NCBI RefSeq assembly: GCF_016801865.2
Contig: NC_068938.1
Coordinates: forward strand, 134,258,416 to 134,322,415
Length of the DNA: 64,000 nucleotides
Origin: Culex pipiens pallens
Taxonomy: Eukaryota; Arthropoda; Insecta; Diptera; Culicidae
Direction: 5' to 3'
Both the position numbers and the translations under genes were made by a program. How positions within the stretch are numbered: the stretch's first letter is position 1; each line of letters starts with the position of its first letter. Positions 21,298-31,838 of this stretch are shown here, piece after piece. The notes under the pieces are model-generated. The model worked only from the letters and a program-made list of their open reading frames with translations, ran no database searches and was not told the DNA's origin.

Positions 21298-21545
21298 TTG
21301 AATCTTAAGGCTAAGAGCCAGTTGATGATGAAACGGGAAGACCACGAGTTGGATCCCAAGGCTAAGAGCCAGTTGATGATGAAACAGGAAGACCACGAAT
21401 CGGATCCTAAGGCTACGAGCCAGTTGTTGATGGAATGGGAAGACCATGTATCGGATCCCAAGACTTTGAGCCAGTTGTCGATGGAACGGGAAGACCATGA
21501 GTTTGAATCCGAGTCGGCGAGCCAGTTGTTAATGAATCAGATAGA
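21298..21545 (+). repeat. 51-bp tandem repeats inside the LTR element
   Basis: Five units with GAGCCAGTTG at 21315, 21366, 21417, 21468 and 21519, spaced exactly 51 bp (17 codons), each including GGAAGACCA. An open frame crosses them (Ser-Gln-Leu repeats) but opens on TTG rather than ATG. The array is a variant of the neighbouring 48-bp units. Confidence 0.8.
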
Positions 21546-21879
21546 CTAAGGGTCAGATTCTAAGGCTACGAGCCAGGACTTAATCATTCCAGAGGGACTG
21601 AGAGTCATCACCCAAGGTTACGAACCAGAAATTTATAAAGGTAGAGTAAGTGACTGATTGCTGAAGATTCGAGCCCGAAATTGGGAAAAGAGTATGAGAA
21701 TTAAAAGTCACTCCTCCTTGAGTCAAAAAGGACCAAGAAGAGCACAACAATCAAATAGCTCCAGGATCCAGAAAGACCATGTGTAAAGAACGTCGAGCTG
21801 GATAAATTTTGCCTGACTAGACTTCGAGGTTACCCAGAGGTTAGGTCGTTAGCTCAGTTCAATTGTAGGAGTCGTCTCC

Positions 21880-22010
21880 CTAAAAAAAACTGCCTCGGTA
21901 GAGTCACTAGGGGGCAGTTGGACCCACAATCCAAAAGTCGTCAGTTCAAATCCCGGGGTAGATGGGAGCTTAGGTGTATAAAGAGATATGGATTGACTCA
22001 CTGTTTCAAG
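21880..22010 (+). repeat. tRNA-like block within the LTR element
   Basis: Contains TTGGA/TCCAA arms around the loop CCCACAA and a B-box-like GTTCAAATCC near 21944. This closely resembles the tRNA-Val-like head of the SINEs at 5754 and 60627. It is probably an old SINE insertion or captured SINE head. No complete tRNA fold is supported. Confidence 0.5.
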
Positions 22011-22412
22011 CCTTCGGACACCTAGTTTTGAGTAGAAATCTCGCAATAGAGAACGCCAAAGTAATACTGTAGAGCGAACAAGTTGATTTGATTTTAATTA
22101 GAAGAATTATAAAGGAGGTACACAAAAAAATAACTTCCCGTAACTACATCAGATTACAAAATGGTTGGAAAATAAAGAAACTACTGCTACAAATCAGAGC
22201 AATATTCTTAAAGAAAGTGAGCGATGAGTCAAAGTACAGATTATTAAAAATATTAGATGATCTGAATGAGCATGTATGGACAGTAAAAAAAAGGGAAAGT
22301 GAAGGTGAAGGATAAATTCCTAAGGTCTGCCAGGTGGATAGTAAGGATAGTAGTGTAGCAAAAGTATAAAAAAAAATTGAAAGTAAAATGAGAAAATGAG
22401 AAATTGAGAATA

Positions 22413-22550
22413 GAGATGTGAGCCGGTAACATAGATTGAAACATTCGCAGCTGTCATGGTAATTTTATCGAGAAATTAAAAAGAGAGATGTGAGCCGGTA
22501 ACATGGAATGAAACTTTCACAGCTGTCATGGAAAGCTTCTCCATGTTGCA
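22413..22550 (+). repeat. 72-bp direct duplication
   Basis: GAGATGTGAGCCGGTAACAT at 22413 recurs at 22485, followed in both by a GAAAC tract and CAGCTGTCATGG. A small tandem duplication within the non-coding interior of the LTR element. Confidence 0.75.
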
Positions 22551-24362
22551 CTTTTAATTTCTCGAAAGCGACTGTACAGAAAGTTTAGCTCCATATGTTG
22601 CACTTTTAGCGTCTTGACAATCGAATGCAAAGACAATAAGAAGTAAGTTAGATTTGAGTATTGGATTTAAAATGGAGCAAAGAAGGGAAACGGATTTCAA
22701 GGTAGTGACTTTCTTGAACGATAATATCTTGATCAATGCTTGAAAAGGGATCTATCACTGAATGGGACTGCTCGATATTCGATAGAACTTTCTGTCAGCG
22801 ATCATTTTCCAAAACGATATTGGATCGCTGACACACAACGCCTATCTTGACCGTCGTTGCTTGGCGACGGTCAGTGAACGTAAACACGAAGACGAAACGA
22901 ACGAAATATGCCTCAAGCTCAAGCAGCCGTCCGAACGAGACAACGTGCTCTTTCTCTTTCTCTCGTTTTTGTCTCTCTCTTCCTAATGTATGCTGCGTGG
23001 TGACAGGAGTCATATGATTGCTATCATTGGAGAGATGATCGGAATCTCGGTAGAATGTCAAACGAACGCTCTCCAAGCGATTTTTCTCCTGGAGGGAAGT
23101 CAATGATTGTGTGAGTGACTTTGCGTAGCACTCATTCCTTTGTGTGTAAAAACGAACGAAAGTAGAATGTAAAAATCAGGTTGTCGTGGTGAAGACGATT
23201 GAAGTGTTCTGTCAGCTATCACCAAAAAAGTCGAAATTTCGCAAGCCCTGGATTGATGGTTCGCTCTATGGGGCCACAGTTGATTTATGGAATCACAGTC
23301 GATTTTGAATTTTTCGATATTTGCATGAGAAAAAAGAATGATCAGAACAGCTGCTGAAGTAATTTAAGCATTTAGGATCTTATTGTTTGAAATTGTGATT
23401 TTACCCTAGTTTGACAAAATCTGAATAAAATCAAACATCAAATCAACATATGATTAGACCTGCGTTCGTCGTGAGGAATCGCAAATGAGTTCAAACAGTA
23501 AGGTGGAAAGGTTTTATAAGGTGGACCCATAAGAGTCTCCTAGCGGTGCTGTGAGAATACAGCACTTTTCCGAAGTGAGAAGAGAAATTGAGACATGAAT
23601 CAAGAAAAACAGTAAGTTAATGCAGACTTTAGGCATACTTTTAGAAAGAAAACCGCTCATTCGCTCAATTTGAACCGGTGGACATGTAAGGCTAAAGAAT
23701 AGCTATAATGGTAGAAGACAAAAGGAAAGGATGAGCACGACTAATGTCCGGTTCAGTTAATAAATATTTATGTGGAAATAGCGATTAGGCCTCACGTGGT
23801 GACAATATAAAAGTATTATGCTAGATAAAAAAAAAAACCATTAAGTGTAACCGTTCGAGGATGATGTATTCTAGAAATTTTTAAACAAATTATGTGTAAA
23901 AGGTTTATACGCAGATGGGACCTCTTGAAAAGGAATCCAATAATTAAAACAAAAATAAAAAGGGTGTGAGGCGGAGTTAGTTGCTAATGATGAGGGTGGT
24001 TTAAGATAGGAATTGAACTGACCCTATGTCAATGATGCATAGTGACAGAATATTCCGTCAGTCTACTTAGTCAGTCTATAGTTCGGTTTTTGAAATAAAA
24101 TCTGATATGAAATTTGCTGTTGGTATATGCACTGCAGAAGTAAACAGTTTGCTTTGAATAAGAGCTAATCAGGCTCTCAAGTGGAACGTGTGACATTCTA
24201 TTATTTGCATGATGAAAACGTATGTTGAAAACGAACATTATCGTAAACGAGAGTTTCGGTCCAGACTAGATAAGACTTGGTAAAAAGATCTAGATTTAAA
24301 GTGCACATAACAGTTCCCAAGAAGCGTCCAAGGTTTTCAGTAATCGGTAGTCTACCGTCTGT

Positions 24363-24375
24363 AGAGAAAACGAGA
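24363..24375 (+). promoter_or_regulatory. Polypurine tract
   Basis: AGAGAAAACGAGA directly precedes the 3' LTR, with a single C among 13 bases. This is the expected position for priming plus-strand DNA synthesis. Confidence 0.6.
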
Positions 24376-24580
24376 TGTGGTGCTGACCTTTAGTTATGCA
24401 CACCTTGTTATGCCAACCTTGGATAGATGGTTCCTGACACATGAAGATCTGTCAGTTGACTGATAGATGTCAGAGTGGGAAGTTGTGTGTCAGGGAGTGT
24501 GAGTGTGTGAACCGAGAGTGGATGTTCCCTGCAGGCCGGTGTGGCCATGATAATCTGTTCCGTGATAATACGGTACCACA
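24376..24580 (+). repeat. 3' LTR (205 bp)
   Basis: Matches 19999-20203 without a difference that I could see and is followed by the second CATGT target copy at 24581-24585. Confidence 0.92.
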
Positions 24581-24585
24581 CATGT

Positions 24586-25289
24586 GATTGTTTCAGAGCT
24601 AGAACTTCACAAATATGTCATTTTGTTTCTAGGGGTGAGCACCGAAGATTTGACAACTTTTAATTTTTTTTGGGACGGCCTAGTGTACGTACACGAAAAA
24701 AAGTGAGGTTAAATTTTGTCCGGCTAGCAAAATCAAATGGTTCGCTAGTGTGCGTACGCTAAACGTCATAAAGCTCTATAGTCCTAAATAATACCTACAA
24801 TTTTGCCGAAGACACCAAATTGATCAGAAAATTCACTCAAAAGTTACAGCTGATTGAATATTTACGTACCATTTTTGTATGGACAGCAGCCAAAATTGTA
24901 TGGAGACTTGTATGGGTGAACCAATGGCACAAAATAGCTTCTTTGGTCATAAGGAAGGCCCCCACAAGGTTTGAGCCAAATCAAAATATACAAAAAATAA
25001 AAATGGTCGAAATCGGCCGATTTTGTAGAGAGTTGCTCATTGGTGAGCTTTCGAATGACCCATAAACTACTCCAAAGCGAATTCGAGTTTTTAAATCCAA
25101 GATGGCGACGAAAATGGTGGTGGTGAAAAAAAAATATTGATAATATTAATATTAATATTGATTTTTTTCAAATTTTTAAATTTGGCTAAAATGGGTTCGC
25201 AGAACTGATGTTAAAAGTAAGAAAATAAAAAAAATCACAATTCGATTATTCGAAGTCCCATACAAACCTTCGGATAATCGAACTTCGGA
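24586..25289. repeat. Dispersed repeat R3 and flanking AT-rich DNA
   Basis: 24790-25000 (TTTTGCCGAAGACACCAAAT, CATTTTTGTATGGACAGC) recurs at 29335-29530 and 58185-58380, and partially near 2760. No coding signal is credible. 25235-25289 carries TTCGGATAATCGAAC, which also occurs near 31150. Confidence 0.6.
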
Positions 25290-26340
25290 CTTTTTTGCTT
25301 GTTTGTCACATTTTCTGCGACAGAATGACAGCATTATCATTTAAATGTTAAAAATGGGTAGAGGCATAGTCTGGGCCTGGGTGCTGAATAGACAGAATAC
25401 GGAACGTGATTTTCGAAAGCTCCTTATTGCTCCCCACTAATACAACTGCACTACAGCTGTAAACATAAACAAAGTAGAAGGCTATGTTCAAGCTCAAGCG
25501 TGACATATTTTTTTGCTACTAAAGTGAATTGTTTTGAAACTTTTTGGATCTGTTAGTGTTAAAGTTTTCGCTGAAAAATTAAGTGCTTTGCACTTTTTTT
25601 GTTTGTAGACTAAACGATGGGCGGCCAAAAACGGCCTCTTTGTTTTCCACAAGATAAAAAATATGTCAGAATTGGGTAGAATTTTGAGGATCAGAAGAGC
25701 AACCGAATAGAAGTTCCAAGATTAGGTATCTTGTAATGGTATTGATAATATCGGAGTAAGATAATTCAATAGTATTTGGCAGGTGGCATTCGTAGTTATT
25801 GATAATTCGTCGCTTACATTTCCAAACGCGTCATTAACATAGGTTTTGCGTGAGACATAGGGCTTATTGACATGTTAGCGTCGAATTATGCCAATCTTTA
25901 TTTCAACCCTCTTTTAAAAATATGTTGACTATGAATACCTCAAAAGCTCGACGCCATCGACTTTTTTTATTCCTCAAAATAAATTATAGATCGAACACAA
26001 TACTTGCCACTTCTTGCTATCATTTTGCGAACAGTAAATTGGTTCCGCTTTGACAGTTCTAAATTGAGGCCGTTTTGCGAACGACTATTCTGCACCCAGG
26101 TCTGGGCCACTTCAAAAATTACTGCATACTTCTTTTTACTTAAAATTTAGGAACTGTTCGTTAAAAACATAGCCAAAGTTGACCCCTAAAAAAATGACAG
26201 AAAACAAGTTAAACTTCCAACCCTAATTTTTTTTTAAACTTTAAGAGTTCTTCTTTCCAATGCATTTTAAAGATCTAAAATTGGTTGAAAATTTGAGAGT
26301 TGTAGAATTTTTAGATCGAAGCCCATTTAATGGCGCGGAT
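25290..26340. repeat. Repeat R1, occupied copy
   Basis: Homologous to 541-900 on both sides of a 723-bp insertion (25377-26099). Left part up to GGCATAGTCTGGGC; right part from GTCTGGGCCACTTC through the TTCTTCTTTCCAATGC word. Comparison with the 0.6-kb copy gives the pre-insertion sequence. Confidence 0.75.
25377..26099. mobile_element. Non-autonomous TIR element with 8-bp target duplication
   Basis: The terminal inverted repeat CTGGGTGCTGAATAG differs at one base from the reverse complement of the right end, CTATTCTGCACCCAG. GTCTGGGC is duplicated at 25369-25376 and 26100-26107. The paralogous repeat at about 0.6 kb has a single, unoccupied target. Eight-bp duplications occur in hAT and P superfamilies. 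The CTGGG termini do not decide between them, and no transposase is encoded. Confidence 0.85.
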
Positions 26341-29170
26341 ATGCAGCTCGAAACCGTGAAGAGATAAAAATTTGGTATCTTTGAAACATTTCCGTATGTA
26401 ATTTTGAAAAAAAGTATTTTTCATTAAAAAAGCAAAAAAAAATAAAGTTTCTTTTTATTTTTCATTACTCAATTTTCAAAAATCGTGAGATATGTCATTT
26501 TAAAGGAAATTTAATGTATTTTCCGAATCTGAAGTTACCTAAAGAGGTATTGTTTTCTAGAACAAAAAAAAACATTTTAAAATTATGTTTTCTTTGTTAC
26601 TTTGAAGGGTTGCTGTTAATAGTGTACTGATGATCAACAAAGTTCTAGAACAGAAAAAAAAACAAACATTTTGATGTGAAAACATTAGGGGTTTGTAGGT
26701 ATTCTTCACGAGTTATCAGAATGTTACGAAAAAGCTTTTTGAAAAAATTAGTTTTGACAATTTTTGACAGTTTTTTAAATAAATCACCCCTAAAACACAT
26801 TCGTGTGCTGTTAGTAAGTATTTTTTGTGGCGTTTTTGTGGCTCGTGCAATGCTAGAATGAAAGGATTTTTCTGGTATCTGGAATTTCTGGAAAATTCCC
26901 TTCTCAGAATTGAAATGTTGTGGATGTTGAGGTAAGCGTGATTACCTCTCCAGTCATCCAGTGCCGCCAGTTCTGCGTATCGAGCTACCGAATGTATCAT
27001 ATAACGTTCCGTTTCGTTGACATTTCATGGATTTTAGTCATCGTGTATTTCCCGGTTTAGTATGTAAATAAAGCATCCACGGTTCCAGTGAATTTACTAA
27101 AATACCTATTATTGATTGAGTTTAATTGCAATTTACAACATTGTAATAAGCAAGTAAAAACGAGTAAATTGAAAATGTTTCATCATTTATGATTTGATTC
27201 CTTCCAAATTCATGTTTTTGTAGCCCTTGCCAAATCACCCCGAAGCTCAACACGTTCCCACATTTCCCACAGCCGCCCCCATGGAAAACGAGAAATCGAA
27301 AATCTGCGCGCAACCTGATTGAAACTCGAAACCCACACTTGTGGCCAACCGACAAAGCCCCAACCCCGTCGAGCTAGGTCATCAACGGTGATCACGGGTT
27401 TCAATGTCAAATATTTGGCACCCTCAATCGCCGGGGCGGTGAATTTAGCTCGCCAAAAATGGCTCCGATTCCATGTCCGACTGGTGATGATGATGATGAT
27501 GCCTCTAGTTTGTTTTCCGGGAAAGCTTCGGGACGGGTGAAATTTGGCACCTGGATGTATTTCCAAATTAAATTGGCCTTTTCCGGTGATTCCGGAGGAA
27601 CGGTTTTGATTTCCGGTTCAACATTCGATATCAAATCACAAAAAGACATGTTCGTCGTGTCTGCGCGAAAATTCAATTTCCACCATTAGGTGAGAACGAG
27701 AAAAGCTTAATGACCATCAAAATGCTCTTAATTGCCTGCCAACCGAGAGCAGAGGTAATTGGATGTGAAACCGGCTCCTTAAAAACCTGGACCAGACATG
27801 GAGTTCATCCAACTACGAACTCTCCAACTCGGGGGTGGTGTCGTAACGTGAAATTGCTAATTGTCCACTTCTCCCACGGTGACAATGAGTCCAAAGAATG
27901 GCACTCCAAAGTTTCACACTTTGAAATCTATTACACAATACCTTATACGGTTCAAGGTTCTGAAGCTTTAATGACCTGGTAGCATTGTGATTGTGATTCC
28001 TATCATGGTCATCATCCGCAGGGATGAGGGAGGGGGAAGCCATGTGTTGCTTTCATTTGGAACAATTACCGTTTCTGTGAAAGGTTTCTAAATCGCTGTG
28101 GAACTGTTACGGTAAACGATTTTGCAGAGATAACTGGGTAATCGGGGGAGGTCTCTCTTCGGTGGTAACTTTGTCAAATGTTATTGTTCTGAAATCGAGG
28201 CAAGTTTAGTGAGCAGAGCCGTTATCAAGCGATGCCATTATTATTGTTCTTCTAATGGATGTTCAGCATTTCAGAATGATAATTTTCATCTTTGGTTTAA
28301 AATTATAGCTGAGTTTCCATTAAACCTTCAAGGAGTAAGAGAAATATTATTTTTCTTATCAATTGGAGGAATTCTCTGAAACTTTGGCTATGGTCAATGG
28401 GTAGAAGTGATAAGTAAAAAAAAAGATTATCAATATTTCTTGTTTCAAATTTCATACAAAACACAATTACTCATTAAAAAAGTTTGACATGACGAAACAA
28501 TCTCCAGCGGGTTGAAGATGTTCCTGATTATATCAAAATAAAGAAATATTCTCATGAAAACATTTACGATGTTATTCGTAAATCCAACATAGAATTTCGT
28601 GAACTTACAAACAAATTTGAAAAACATAAAGATTGGTTTCAGCAAATCACGGTTTTGAAGAATGTATTTGAACATGCAATTCATAAGCACTCTGAAATCA
28701 AAGTGAAATTTGCAAGCTGTAAATATCACTCAGTTTAATCTTTTTATGTCCCAAATTCCAAATTTGTTTAAATAATTCCGTAACAGAAACACGACCGTTT
28801 CAAGCTGCAAATGATTGAAAAACACGTCTTTTATCGAATTTTCTAAAATGGAAGGGTTCGCATCATCCCTCCGTTACAAAACTCTTTAAAACTAAATTTT
28901 CAAAAAACATTTTTTTTAATATTTTTTTGATAACTTAGGTTGTTTTCCCCTTCAAAAGATATTAGAGAGCAAAATATCAGAAAGCAAAAAGATATTTTTT
29001 CAACAAAAAAAACATGGTGTTTTTTCTGATTTTTGTTGTACACTTCCGCAAAAGATTTGTATTTTGGATTTTTATAAAACTCATGATTGTTATTTTATTT
29101 AGTTTTTTTTTTTTTTTTGCTGTCAAGACTTGAAATGTTAGTCAAATATTTAGAAATATTGTTTCTACGT
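26341..29170. other. Intergenic or intronic DNA, low-copy in the middle
   Basis: 26341-26700 is AT-rich. 27200-28060 has balanced composition and no obvious repeats, and could hold conserved non-coding sequence. Overlapping frames on both strands there (up to 118 codons) include a GATGATGATGATGATG tract and have no recognisable domain. 28070-29170 is AT-rich. I see no supported gene. Confidence 0.35.
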
Positions 29171-29560
29171 TTTCTAACTCAATAGTTGCGGTTGTATGGT
29201 GCCGAAAAACATATAGAAAATTCAATATTTAAAAATAGATATGGATGTTTCATTTTTTTAGTAAACAATTTTTTATTTCAAAATGGGATTTTTTCGAGTT
29301 TCATTTTTTATAGTTATTATCAACACCTAGAATTTTGCCAGTATATTTGTGAATCGATCAGAAAATTCCTCCAAATGATACAGATTTAATAATATTTATG
29401 TACCATTTTTGTATGAGCAGCTGCCAAAATTCGATGGAGCCTGGCATGGGCGAACCAATTAGCACAAAATGGCTTTTTTGGTCACTGGGATTGTCCCCAC
29501 ATAGTTTTAGCTAAATTAAAAATACAAATAAATCCATTTCCGGAATTCTGCTAGAATTGC
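29171..29560. repeat. Dispersed repeat R3, second copy
   Basis: Shares CCATTTTTGTATGAGCAGC, GGCGAACCAATTAGCACAAA and the following GCTTTTTTGGTCACTGG with 24790-25000. Divergence is substantial, so the copy is old. Confidence 0.6.
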
Positions 29561-29814
29561 TCTAATTGCAAAAAATGCCTATATTTCAAAAATGGGTGCA
29601 CCATTAAAAAGATTAAAAAATTATTTAAAAAACTATTTTAAAATGTGATGAATTTAATGTTGCATTTAAAAATGATTTTCAGAGTTTGTATAACACAGTG
29701 TTTGTTATTCAAAATTGCATGTTTCCGGTATCAGATTTTCACCCTCTTAAACACTAGGAACTTTGATATTTTGAATTCAAACACACCACAACATTTTCAT
29801 GGATAATTAAATGC

Positions 29815-30540
29815 GAAGTTTAACGGAGCACATAAACCAGAGCTTTTGCACCAAGATTGTTGTTACAGACATTTTAGTATCTACAAAGCTTTCAGGGGAG
29901 CCGCAGCCGTGCGAGTAAGGCGGTTGCTTTACAACGCAAATTCCTGCTTGTGAACAAACTCGGGTTCAAATCCTTGGCTCCCCGGCCCAACCTTCCAAGC
30001 GTTTTTCGAGTGCAAATAATCGCCTAGCATTTATCACCCGGTGCAAAGGTTGTGCTCAGAACCTAGCGGTGCTGTGTAAGAAGCTTGGCCGCGCGCTGAG
30101 AAGAGCTTATATAGCAATACAATACTGCTCTGGTTCTAGCGATGCACAATATAAAGAAGAACGCATGGAAGGTGGTCTACAAGAGTTACGGCTTTTCGGC
30201 TGGTCGACACACGCGTTCACCCAATACAATGGTGTTTGCGTGCGAAGTCAACAGAAAGGCCCAACAACAGTAAATTGGGCAATCCTACAATAGACCTATA
30301 ATCAGGTTTAAGTGGTAGATTACTCAGACAGAAAAAAAAAAAATCTACAAAGCTACGCGGAACTATCGATATAATTTTTGATTCATCCCCTAAAGTACTG
30401 TTTACAAAATAATTTACAACAAAGTTCGACTATTTTAACAATCAGGTTGTTGCAGGATTGGGTCCGAAAGTTTGACAATCTTGGAATAAGAAAATAACAA
30501 CTTCCTTGGTTGCTGTGCTTCCTTAAAGCATTTTATAACA
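29815..30540. repeat. Dispersed repeat R4 containing a SINE
   Basis: 29815-29890 plus 30355-30540 aligns with 51845-52060 (shared GACATTTTAGTAT, AACTATCGATAT/AACTGTCGATAT, GGATTGGGTCCG, CTTGGTTGCTGTGC) and partly with 60783-60930. The copy at 51.9 kb lacks the SINE. Confidence 0.75.
29891..30342 (+). mobile_element. tRNA-derived SINE with target duplication (452 bp)
   Basis: The 12-bp duplication ATCTACAAAGCT lies at 29879-29890 and 30343-30354. The head is tRNA-like: GGGAGCC at 29896-29902 pairs with GGCTCCC at 29976-29982 as a 7-bp acceptor stem, and a B box GGGTTCAAATCC precedes the 3' stem. A tRNA-unrelated body of about 300 bp follows, ending in a run of A just before the second target copy. 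It is distinct in sequence from the SINE at 5754 and 60627. The plus-strand frame at 30069-30293 lies inside the body and is not regarded as a gene. Confidence 0.88.
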
Positions 30541-30639
30541 CATAATTAATTTTTCTTGATTATTTTCATTAAAGGGCAAAAAGGATGCATATTTAAGGTG
30601 AAACAGGACGCTGATTCTTGGAAAACTTGTGTTCAAATT

Positions 30640-31614
30640 GAATCAATTTATGAACTCGACAATTTGAATGCTGATTTAGTATCTGCATAAAACAGAACTT
30701 CGTAACTTACGGCATTATCCTGAAAGGTGCTCCCAAATACTCGACAATTTTTATAAAACTCTTGTTCTTCGAAATCAATTTCTGAGCTCGACACACTGAA
30801 CATGTTTAAGTTACGGCGTTTTCTATAAATGTGTTTAAAAAACTCGAGTTTCAATATGGCACTGCCTTCCCGACTTACCTTAAAACTCAAATGTAGACAA
30901 AGCAGTCAGAGCTGTATTATTTTTAAATCTATGTGTGAAACTAATTATGTAATGATGAATAAATAGCATACAAAATTAGGAAAGGATTTGATGTGTTAGA
31001 CATAACGTTTGTTTTCCAATTCATGTTGAAATAATTTTCTGGATAAATTAATATCAAGGGTAACAAAAACTGTTACAAGTGGAATTTTGCCTAAACAGCC
31101 CAGACTTTATTATCCGAAGTTTCGATAATCCGAAGTGTGATTTGTATGGAACTTCGGATAATCGAACCAAGCTGAAACTCATTTTTTTTATTTTCATACT
31201 TCAAATATCAGATTCATGTTTTGCGTACAAAATTTAAATAGTTGATTGAATATTACAATGCATTTTTTTTATATTTCATCTTCACCATTGTTCCCGCCAT
31301 CTTGGATAAAAAAAAATCTAAATCACTTTCAATAAAAACGAGTTTCGTTTAAATTTTAACACCCGCTCCTTTTTGACAACACCCCAAAGTTTCGCATTCT
31401 TCGCAAATAAAATTTAAAACCTCCATTTTTAAACTGCGATATCTCTGGAACCACGAAGTCGAACCAGAACTAAATCTAGAGAAAATTGGACGTAAAATCG
31501 ATTGGCGTAGTCCATTTTCCAATTGAAAATTGTTTCAGTTCAGGTTACGCAAATGAAAACTGTTGCTTAATTTCAACATTGAGAGTAAATTTAAAAATTT
31601 AATAAAGTTTTGAC
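30640..31614. repeat. Dispersed repeat R5 and flanking repeats
   Basis: 30640-30900 shares TTTTTATAAAACTYYTGTT and TGTTTAAGTTACGRCGTTTT words with 44195-44400. 31105-31165 contains TTCGATAATCCGAAG and TTCGGATAATCGAAC, an imperfect inverted pair also found near 25240-25290. No gene is visible. Confidence 0.5.
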
Positions 31615-31838
31615 ATCACCATTAGTGCGTCCACCCCGGAAATTCCCGGGATTTTTCCAAAACCGGGAATTCCCGAATCCCGGGATTTTTTTTTGTAATT
31701 TGTCCCGGGAATTCCCGAAATGAAAAAAAAAACAGATTTTGGTATGGAAATTCAGATTAGGTTGTGGAAATAGATTAACAGTTAAATACCTCATAATCGA
31801 TAATAATTTTAAAGCATTATAATTTGTATTTAGCATAT

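Larger units (their letters stand above)
19999..24580 (+). mobile_element. Non-coding LTR retrotransposon (LARD-like, 4.58 kb)
   Basis: Two 205-bp LTRs (19999-20203 and 24376-24580), apparently identical, start TGTGGTGC and end GGTACCACA. CATGT is duplicated at 19994-19998 and 24581-24585. The interior has a primer-binding-site-like TGGCGACGAGGATTGG two bases inside the left LTR and a purine tract AGAGAAAACGAGA abutting the right LTR, which gives plus-strand orientation. No gag or pol frame is present in the 4172-bp interior. It contains tandem repeats, a tRNA-like block and a degraded MITE. Identical LTRs mean recent insertion; with no coding capacity it must have been mobilised in trans. 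Ty3/gypsy-like is the likely class, but this is inference from structure. Confidence 0.85.

Noticed and set aside
22795..23103. 102-codon minus-strand frame inside the LTR element as a gag or accessory protein
   Set aside because: It has no zinc knuckle or domain and lies opposite a CT-rich tract; a chance frame is the simpler explanation.
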